A stretch of 12,251 nt of DNA, taken from contig CAKOKF010000028.1 in NCBI GenBank assembly GCA_934090775.1, positions 1 through 12,251 on the forward strand, given 5' to 3'. Positions 7,435-12,251 of this stretch are shown here, in pieces. A program made the translations under genes and the position numbers. The DNA comes from an uncultured Bacilli bacterium (GTDB taxonomy: Bacteria; Bacillota_I; Bacilli_A; RF39; UBA660). Each line of letters starts with the position of its first letter. Within the stretch, counting starts at the first letter, position 1. The notes beneath the pieces were generated by a model that was not told where the DNA came from, did not search any database, and was given only the letters and a program-made list of their open reading frames with translations.

Positions 7435-7438
7435 GAGG
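7433..7438 (+). promoter_or_regulatory. Strong ribosome binding site overlapping the MBOAT stop codon
   Basis: AGGAGG overlaps the TAG stop of the MBOAT gene and sits 4 nt before ATG 7443. It indicates coupled, efficient translation of the DltD-like protein. Confidence 0.8.
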
Positions 7439-7442
7439 TATC

Positions 7443-8396
7443 ATGAAAAAAATTTTAAAAGTCATCGTTTTTTTCCTTATTCTTTTCTTGCTACTTATAA
7501 TAGCATCTTATATAGTTAGTCCTAAAAACAATGGCACTCTTAGTCCTGATAAACATATTGATAATGCCAGCGGCCCTCTTGCTGAAAAAGAAAATTCTAT
7601 TGATGCCTTAGTAATTGGTGATAGTGAATCATTTGCAGCTATTAGTCCCTTAGAAATATATAAAAATTATGGTTATACTATGTATGTTAGTGGTACCTCT
7701 GGTCAATATTTATATGATAGTTATAACTATTTTCTAAAAACTCTTACTAAACAAAAACTAAAAGTTCTAATTCTAGAAACCGATGCCATTTATCGAAAAA
7801 TACCTATCAGTTATAATTTTCGCTTTTGGATGGGAGAGTTTATTCCTGTATTTCACTATCATAATCGCTGGAAACAAATGACTATGCAAGATTTTAAGAT
7901 GGAAATGGCTTATAATTATACCGATACTTTTAAAGGCTATGATTTTTCTTTAAATATAAATCCTGCAACTAATCATAATTATATGGAATATACTGAAGAA
8001 ACAGAAAAAATAGATAAAATAAATAAATATTATTTAGATTTAATTAAAAAGAAGTGTGATGAAAATGATATTTCCTTTATATTAGTTAGTACCCCTAGTA
8101 CTGTTAATTGGAACTATCGTCGTCATAACGGGATTAAACATTATTCCAGACAAAATAAAATTAAATATTTAGATTTAAATATTGATAATAAAGCTATGAT
8201 TGATTGGAGTAAGGATACTAGAGATATGGGAGATCATCTAAATTATTATGGAGCATATAAAGTGAGTAATTATTTAGGAAATTATTTAAATAAATTAGAT
8301 ATCTTAGAAGATCACCGTGGTAATGATTACTACTCTTCTTGGAACAATGCCTTAAAACCATACCAAGATGAAGTAAAGAAAGCTAATATTAACTAA
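7443..8396 (+). CDS. dltD: DltD/AlgJ-like membrane-anchored SGNH-fold protein
   Basis: This 317-aa protein has an N-terminal signal anchor (about 5-25, strongly hydrophobic after KK) and an extracytoplasmic domain. SGNH/GDSL features are visible: S61 in VIGDSESFA (block I), and D264-H265 in DMGDHLNYYGA near the C terminus (block V), with D261 as another candidate acid. This architecture matches the partner proteins of MBOAT transferases (DltD, AlgJ/AlgX, PatB), which complete acyl transfer to the wall polymer outside the membrane. The protein is shorter than DltD (about 390-420 aa), and its GDSE block differs from the GSSE of typical DltD, so it is a relative rather than a plain orthologue. 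It is the last gene of the tightly packed operon, 8 nt after the MBOAT gene. Confidence 0.8.
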   Translation: MKKILKVIVFFLILFLLLIIASYIVSPKNNGTLSPDKHIDNASGPLAEKENSIDALVIGDSESFAAISPLEIYKNYGYTMYVSGTSGQYLYDSYNYFLKTLTKQKLKVLILETDAIYRKIPISYNFRFWMGEFIPVFHYHNRWKQMTMQDFKMEMAYNYTDTFKGYDFSLNINPATNHNYMEYTEETEKIDKINKYYLDLIKKKCDENDISFILVSTPSTVNWNYRRHNGIKHYSRQNKIKYLDLNIDNKAMIDWSKDTRDMGDHLNYYGAYKVSNYLGNYLNKLDILEDHRGNDYYSSWNNALKPYQDEVKKANIN

Positions 8397-8467
8397 ATTT
8401 TATTTAAAAATTATTGAAAAAGAATAAATCTTATGATAATTTTAATAAGAGAAGAAAATAAAAAATT

Positions 8468-9040
8468 ATGAATGATGAAAAAATAGAAACTGTTAAAATT
8501 AATACTAATAATATAGAAAAAAATCTTGATAATGAACACTTAAATACTAGTAGCCAACTTGCAAGTAACATTCCAACTGATAGTAATTTAGAAATAATGG
8601 ATTTCGATTTAGACGAAGAAAATACCACTACTAAAGTTATTAAAGATAGAAATAGTTTTACTCCAACTACTTATGCATCCAATTATGATACTTATATTAA
8701 AGTGGTTGCTTTAGCCTTTGCTGAAGGAGGCGGTAAAACAGAAAAAAATAATGTAGAAAATGTCTCTAATGTTGTATCATCCGTTTTAAATCGTGTTGAT
8801 GACGGTAACTTTGGCGGCAAAGATGTTATATCAGTAATTTTTGCTAAAAATCAATATGCTGGTTATGAAAATAAAAACTATAATGAAATAATTAAAGCAT
8901 TTAAAAATGGTAATATCAGTGATTATATGTCTAATGACCAATTAATTGTTATATATAATTTATTGGATAATGATTCTAGAACTACCAGTTATAATAGTTT
9001 TCGTGGTAATGGTAAAACTAATAAATTCTATAATATGTAA
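8468..9040 (+). CDS. SleB-like cell-wall hydrolase domain protein, no visible signal peptide
   Basis: A 190-aa protein. The C-terminal part (about 76-190) resembles the SleB/CwlJ-type hydrolase domain: ALAFAEGGG with E86 as the likely catalytic Glu, NVVSSVLNRV (101-110) matching the AVVLNRV core, ISVIFAKNQYAGYE (121-134) matching the VI-x-x-x-x-QF region, and a C-terminal FRGNGKTNKFYN. Such enzymes cleave peptidoglycan glycan strands. Residues 1-68 are polar, Asn/Asp/Thr-rich and low in complexity, with no hydrophobic signal or lipobox, which is odd for a wall enzyme. No in-frame upstream start exists: TAA occurs at 8459. The RBS is weak (AGAAG around 8450). It lies 71 nt after the dlt-like operon without a clear terminator between, so it may be read through. 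The remote family match is moderate; substrate and location are open. Confidence 0.6.
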   Translation: MNDEKIETVKINTNNIEKNLDNEHLNTSSQLASNIPTDSNLEIMDFDLDEENTTTKVIKDRNSFTPTTYASNYDTYIKVVALAFAEGGGKTEKNNVENVSNVVSSVLNRVDDGNFGGKDVISVIFAKNQYAGYENKNYNEIIKAFKNGNISDYMSNDQLIVIYNLLDNDSRTTSYNSFRGNGKTNKFYNM

Positions 9041-9092
9041 ATAAGATTATTATAAGTTAAACATAAAATTATTATAAAAAGTATAAAAAGAC

Positions 9093-9122
9093 TTGCTTAA
9101 TTAGAATATTTAAGTATATAAT
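9093..9122 (+). promoter_or_regulatory. Promoter for the T-box leuS transcript
   Basis: TTGCTT (9093-9098) and a perfect -10 TATAAT (9117-9122) are spaced 18 bp apart. They lie just upstream of the T-box stem I region, so transcription would start near 9129. The preceding 9041-9092 is AT-rich with a repeated ATTATTATAA and no convincing terminator for the hydrolase gene. Confidence 0.65.
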
Positions 9123-9129
9123 ATGACTT

Positions 9130-9326
9130 GTAAACGAGAAAAGAGATTTAAAAGTAGTAGTATAAAAATATTGTTAAAGAGAGTTTGTGGTTGGTGTAAA
9201 CAAATATAATATTTATATGAACTTGTTTAAATTAGTTTAAATGGGTAATTCCTATATCAATTAAGAGTATAATGTTAAGGTGGTACCACGTAAATTCGTC
9301 CTTATTGGAGGTTTTACGTGTTTTTT
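9130..9326 (+). promoter_or_regulatory. T-box riboswitch, leucine-specific (CUU specifier)
   Basis: Leader RNA that reads uncharged tRNA-Leu and switches between antitermination and termination. The conserved T-box AAGGTGGTACCACG is at 9277-9290. Stem I is recognisable: lower helix ATTTAAA (9146-9152) with TTTAAAT (9226-9232); specifier loop with AGTAG on the 5' side and TGAACTTG on the 3' side; upper helix TATAAA..TATT (9161-9172) with AATATTTATA (9209-9218); then AGAGAG (9178-9183) and the apical GGTTGGTGTAAAC region (9189-9201), closed by TTTGT/ACAAA. The specifier triplet CTT (9222-9224) encodes Leu, in agreement with leuS downstream. GGTACC in the T-box can pair with tRNA-NCCA through the usual bulge. 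The element precedes both the small membrane protein and leuS, so both should respond to leucine starvation. It fills most of the 379-nt gap between coding regions. Confidence 0.92.
9287..9326 (+). terminator. T-box regulated intrinsic terminator
   Basis: CACGTAAA (9287-9294) pairs with TTTACGTG (9313-9320), followed by six T (9321-9326). The left arm overlaps the end of the T-box sequence, so antiterminator and terminator are mutually exclusive, as expected for this class. Confidence 0.9.
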
Positions 9327-9336
9327 CTTATAATGG

Positions 9337-9370
9337 TAATAATACATAATTAAAAAAATCAGTATTATTA
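9337..9370 (+). repeat. 9-bp inverted repeat in the leader after the T-box terminator
   Basis: TAATAATAC (9337-9345) and GTATTATTA (9362-9370) are exact reverse complements with a 16-nt loop. GTATTATT can alternatively pair with AATAATAC at 9382-9389. The region is so AT-rich that chance is a real possibility, and no T-run follows. Confidence 0.3.
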
Positions 9371-9419
9371 AAAAATAAGAAAATAATACCAAAATAATTA
9401 TATTAGAAAGTAGAGTAAT

Positions 9420-9839
9420 ATGAATGGAATAGTATATAATTTGATTTTCTTTATTGTAGTTTTCTTGATCGTATACATCTTTTGTTATTATATTGCTGGT
9501 CGTATCAAAGTACCAAAAGAAAAAAATAAAGATAAAAAAGCTAATAAGGATAAGAAAGTTAAAAAAGAAAGACCTTTCAAATACACCAATGAAGGTAAAT
9601 TAATGATAATTCGTTATAATCTTGATGAGAAAAAAGTTGACTATAAAGAATTATTAAAGTGGACAAGCTTTTGTAATGCTTTTATTATTAGTTTAACATC
9701 AACAATAATTTGTAATATTCCACTAAAAATGTATTATCAATTAGCTATCGGCTTTGTCATCCTCTTTGGTCTAATTTATAGTATCTTTGAAATAGTAGGA
9801 AGACATTTAAACAAGAAATGGGGAAAAGAAAATGAGTAG
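9420..9839 (+). CDS. Unrecognised small membrane protein with lysine-rich loop, in the T-box leuS operon
   Basis: A 139-aa protein of no family I recognise. Hydrophobic segments are at about 4-26, 83-100 and 106-127. A very basic stretch (29-53, about half Lys) follows the first helix and should lie in the cytoplasm by the positive-inside rule. A more ordered soluble part (54-80, including MIIRYNLDE) precedes the second helix, and the tail is short and charged. The start ATG 9420 has only a weak RBS (GAAAG near 9405). The gene overlaps leuS by 8 nt and is the first gene after the leucine T-box, so its synthesis should be tied to leucyl-tRNA status. The basic loop could contact RNA, ribosomes or acidic lipids, but nothing in the sequence proves this. 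No residues suggest an enzyme or transporter. Confidence 0.8.
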   Translation: MNGIVYNLIFFIVVFLIVYIFCYYIAGRIKVPKEKNKDKKANKDKKVKKERPFKYTNEGKLMIIRYNLDEKKVDYKELLKWTSFCNAFIISLTSTIICNIPLKMYYQLAIGFVILFGLIYSIFEIVGRHLNKKWGKENE

Positions 9840-12249
9840 TAATTATAAAGAAATTGAAAAAAAATGGCAAAAATATTGGGAAGAACATGAAACTTTTAAG
9901 GCTGTAACTGGTAGTAGTAAAACACCATTCTATGCTTTAGTTGAATTTCCTTATCCATCAGGAGCTGGTCTTCATGTTGGACACGTTCGTAGTTATACAG
10001 CATTAGATGCTTTATCAAGAATGAAAAGAATGCAAGGTTTTAACGTCTTGTTTCCAATGGGATGGGATGCTTTTGGTGCGCCAGCTGAACAGTATGCTAT
10101 AAAAAATCATATTCATCCTAATGATGCAGTAAAAGCAAATATTGCCAACTTTAAAAAACAAATGCAATCATTAGGTTTTAGTTTTGATTGGTCAAGAGAA
10201 TTTTCGACAACTGATCCTGAATATTACAAATGGACTCAATGGCAATTCTTGCAATTTTATAAACATAATATGGCTTATAAAGCAACTGTTCCAGTTAATT
10301 GGTGCCCAAATTGTAAAACAGTACTTTCTAATGAAGATGCTGCCGGTGGTGTATGTGAAAGATGTGGTAGTCCAGTTGTTCAAAAAGAAAAATCACAATG
10401 GATGCTAAAAATGAGTAGCTATGCTGAAGATTTACTTAAAGGCTTAGATGATACTAACTTTGCTCCTAAAGTTAAATTAGGTCAAATTAACTGGATAGGT
10501 AAATCAACCGGAGTCGAGGTAGATGTCGATATCGTTGGCGGTGGTAAATTTCAAATATTTACAACTTGTATCGAAACTATATATGGTATAACTTTCTTCG
10601 TTATTGCACCGGACGGAAAACTTATTAAAGAGTTAATGCCTCGTGTCGAAAATAAAGATGAAGTGTTAGCCTATATTGAAGAAACTGCTAAAAAATCTAA
10701 TATGGATCGTACCGAACTTAATAAGGGTAAGACTGGTTGTTTAGTTAAGGGGATTAAAGCTATCAATCCTGTAACTGGTACGGAAGTTCCTGTTTTCCTA
10801 GGAGATTTTGTTTTAGGCGATTATGGCACGGGTGCGGTTATGGCCGTTCCAGCTCATGATCAAAGAGATTATGAATATGCTTTAGTACATAATATTCCAA
10901 TGATTGAAGTAATTACTGGTGGCGATATAACTAAGAGTGCTTATGCCAAAGAAGAGTATTTAGATAATAAAGAAGCTAAACTTATTAATAGTGATCAATT
11001 TACCGGCTTATCAGTTATGGATGCTAAAGAAGCTATCACTAAATACTTAGAAGAAAAAGGTATCGCCCGTCGTGTTAATAACTATAAAATGCGTGACTGG
11101 ATATTCTCACGTCAAAGATTCTGGGGTGAACCAATTCCAATGATTTATTGTGAGACCTGTGGTTGGCAACCAGTTCCAGAAGACGAATTGCCTTTGTTGC
11201 TTCCTGATGTTGCTGAATATGAACCAACTGATAATGGTGAGTCACCACTTGCTAAGATAACTGATTGGGTTAACTGTAAGTGTCCAAAATGTGGCGGTGC
11301 TGCTAAAAGAGAAACCGATACAATGCCTAACTGGGCCGGATCAAGTTGGTATTTCTTAAGATTTATGGATGCTCATAATGACAAGTGCTTTGCTGATTTT
11401 GCTGCTATGAAATATTGGAATCATGTTGACTGGTATAACGGTGGTATGGAACATACTGCAAGACATTTGCTTTATGCTAGATTTTGGGTTCAATTCTTAT
11501 ATAATATTGGTCTAGTACCTCATAAGGAAATGATTTGGACTCGTGTTTCTCACGGTATGGTTTTAGGACCAGATAACCAAAAAATGAGTAAATCTAAAGG
11601 TAATGTTATTAATCCCGATGATATTGTCAATGAATATGGTGCTGATATCTTAAGAGTTTATGAAATGTTTATGGGCGATTATCAAATGGATGCTCCTTGG
11701 TCAACTGATTCTTTAAGAGGATGCAAACGCTTTATTGAAAAAATTATTCGTTTAAAAGACAAAGTTAGTAAAGAAGAAGGATATTCTAAAGATTTAGAAA
11801 GTATCGAACATAAAACAATTAAGAAAGTTACTAATGACATGACAACAATGGGTTATAATACTGTTGTATCTAGTTTAATGATATTAGCTAATGCCTACGA
11901 TGCTAAAGAAGAAATAACACCAATGGATTATAACTTATTATTAACACTACTTAACCCAATGGCTCCACATATTACTGAAGAATTAAATGAACAAATAGGC
12001 TTCAAACCAATCTGTGAATCCCCTTGGCCAACATATGATGAGGCTAAAACCGTAGATGAAGAAAAAGAAATTGGTGTTCAAGTAAACGGTAAACTACGTG
12101 CTACTATTAAAGTAAATATTAATGATTCTGAAGATACTTTAAAAGAAAAAGCTCTAGCCGAAGAAAATGTTAAAAAATTTACTGAAGGAAAGGAAATAGT
12201 TAAAGTAATTGCTATTAAAGGCAAAATTGTTAACATTGTTGTTAAATAA
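9832..12249 (+). CDS. leuS: Leucyl-tRNA synthetase
   Basis: Complete class Ia synthetase of 805 aa, the normal bacterial length, charging tRNA-Leu with leucine in the cytoplasm. The HIGH-type motif is HVGH (48-51) in PYPSGAGLHVGHVRSYTALDAL, and KMSKS is at 584-588. Zinc-ribbon cysteines C158/C161/C175/C178 and a second set C440/C443/C482-C484/C487 are present. The CP1 editing domain spans about 224-415, with the conserved GTGAVMAVPAHDQRDYEYA block (D346 in HDQRD). The C-terminal anticodon-binding and tail domains follow (LNPMAPHITEEL; VQVNGKLRATI). The threonine-rich editing motif reads TTCIET (244-249) rather than TTRPDT: both leading Thr and the last Thr (the T252 equivalent of E. coli) remain, but Arg-Pro-Asp are replaced. 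Translation starts within the end of the membrane protein gene (GGGGA at 9820-9824 as RBS). Expression is under the leucine T-box. Confidence 0.98.
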   Translation: MSSNYKEIEKKWQKYWEEHETFKAVTGSSKTPFYALVEFPYPSGAGLHVGHVRSYTALDALSRMKRMQGFNVLFPMGWDAFGAPAEQYAIKNHIHPNDAVKANIANFKKQMQSLGFSFDWSREFSTTDPEYYKWTQWQFLQFYKHNMAYKATVPVNWCPNCKTVLSNEDAAGGVCERCGSPVVQKEKSQWMLKMSSYAEDLLKGLDDTNFAPKVKLGQINWIGKSTGVEVDVDIVGGGKFQIFTTCIETIYGITFFVIAPDGKLIKELMPRVENKDEVLAYIEETAKKSNMDRTELNKGKTGCLVKGIKAINPVTGTEVPVFLGDFVLGDYGTGAVMAVPAHDQRDYEYALVHNIPMIEVITGGDITKSAYAKEEYLDNKEAKLINSDQFTGLSVMDAKEAITKYLEEKGIARRVNNYKMRDWIFSRQRFWGEPIPMIYCETCGWQPVPEDELPLLLPDVAEYEPTDNGESPLAKITDWVNCKCPKCGGAAKRETDTMPNWAGSSWYFLRFMDAHNDKCFADFAAMKYWNHVDWYNGGMEHTARHLLYARFWVQFLYNIGLVPHKEMIWTRVSHGMVLGPDNQKMSKSKGNVINPDDIVNEYGADILRVYEMFMGDYQMDAPWSTDSLRGCKRFIEKIIRLKDKVSKEEGYSKDLESIEHKTIKKVTNDMTTMGYNTVVSSLMILANAYDAKEEITPMDYNLLLTLLNPMAPHITEELNEQIGFKPICESPWPTYDEAKTVDEEKEIGVQVNGKLRATIKVNINDSEDTLKEKALAEENVKKFTEGKEIVKVIAIKGKIVNIVVK

Positions 12250-12251
12250 TT

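Noticed and set aside
8397..8467. Small peptide from ATG 8433 (12 residues) as a missing signal sequence for the hydrolase
   Set aside because: Different frame, polar, and too short to be a signal peptide.
8431..8628. Minus-strand ORF opposite the hydrolase gene
   Set aside because: Antisense shadow; low-complexity Ser/Leu translation without an RBS.
10184..10408. Short ORFs in other frames within leuS (both strands)
   Set aside because: Shadows of an intact, highly conserved gene.
1..12251. CRISPR arrays, tRNA/rRNA genes, insertion sequences, att sites
   Set aside because: No regularly spaced repeats, no cloverleaf-type sequence, no transposase and no terminal inverted repeats were seen.
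1..12251. Mycoplasma-type code (UGA as Trp)
   Set aside because: All genes reach normal family length with UGA as stop; conserved Trp residues use TGG.

Overview
The window is AT-rich (roughly 30% G+C by eye) and reads entirely on the + strand. Trp is encoded by UGG and all genes are full length with the standard code. A T-box leader, OmpR-type regulation, teichoic-acid-type D-alanylation genes and AGGAGG ribosome binding sites point to a low-GC Firmicute (Bacilli-like, possibly an uncultured gut or Mollicutes-related lineage). It is not a UGA-Trp mycoplasma. The species cannot be told from this sequence.

Layout: (1) 1-401, the 3' end of a glutamine-hydrolysing asparagine synthetase with its own terminator (423-464). 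(2) 556-2893, a promoter and a response regulator/histidine kinase pair with a 14-nt overlap. (3) 2902-2937, a perfect 13-bp inverted repeat, either a terminator or an operator. (4) 2959-8396, a tightly packed five-gene operon resembling dlt: adenylating enzyme (DltA-like), fold-type III PLP decarboxylase, acyl carrier protein (DltC-like), MBOAT acyltransferase (DltB/AlgI-like) and membrane-anchored SGNH protein (DltD/AlgJ-like). (5) 8468-9040, a SleB-like cell-wall hydrolase without a visible signal peptide. (6) 9093-9326, a promoter and leucine T-box with a CUU specifier. (7) 9420-12249, a small three-helix membrane protein overlapping leuS.

The notable system is the dlt-like operon. Standard dlt loci charge D-alanine onto DltC and export it to teichoic acids. 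Here a LysA/BtrK-type decarboxylase is translationally coupled between the DltA-like and DltC-like genes. The adenylating enzyme keeps the Asp that binds the substrate amine (D198), but has Lys (K202) where DltA has Met, and Ser (S270) where DltA has the Cys linked to D-Ala selection. The decarboxylase lacks the acidic residue that ODC and LysA use for a distal amine (T320 follows C319). By analogy with butirosin BtrJ/BtrI/BtrK and vicenistatin VinN/VinL/VinO, I infer that an acidic amino acid (Glu or Asp) is loaded through its side-chain carboxylate and decarboxylated on the carrier to a gamma- or beta-aminoacyl group (GABA or beta-alanine). The MBOAT/SGNH pair would then transfer it to an extracellular polymer. 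The adjacent two-component system probably controls this surface modification. This is inference from residues and gene order, not a demonstrated pathway.

The second region of interest is leuS. A leucine T-box precedes both an unrecognised lysine-rich membrane protein and LeuRS. The LeuRS editing domain has a divergent threonine-rich motif (TTCIET in place of TTRPDT).
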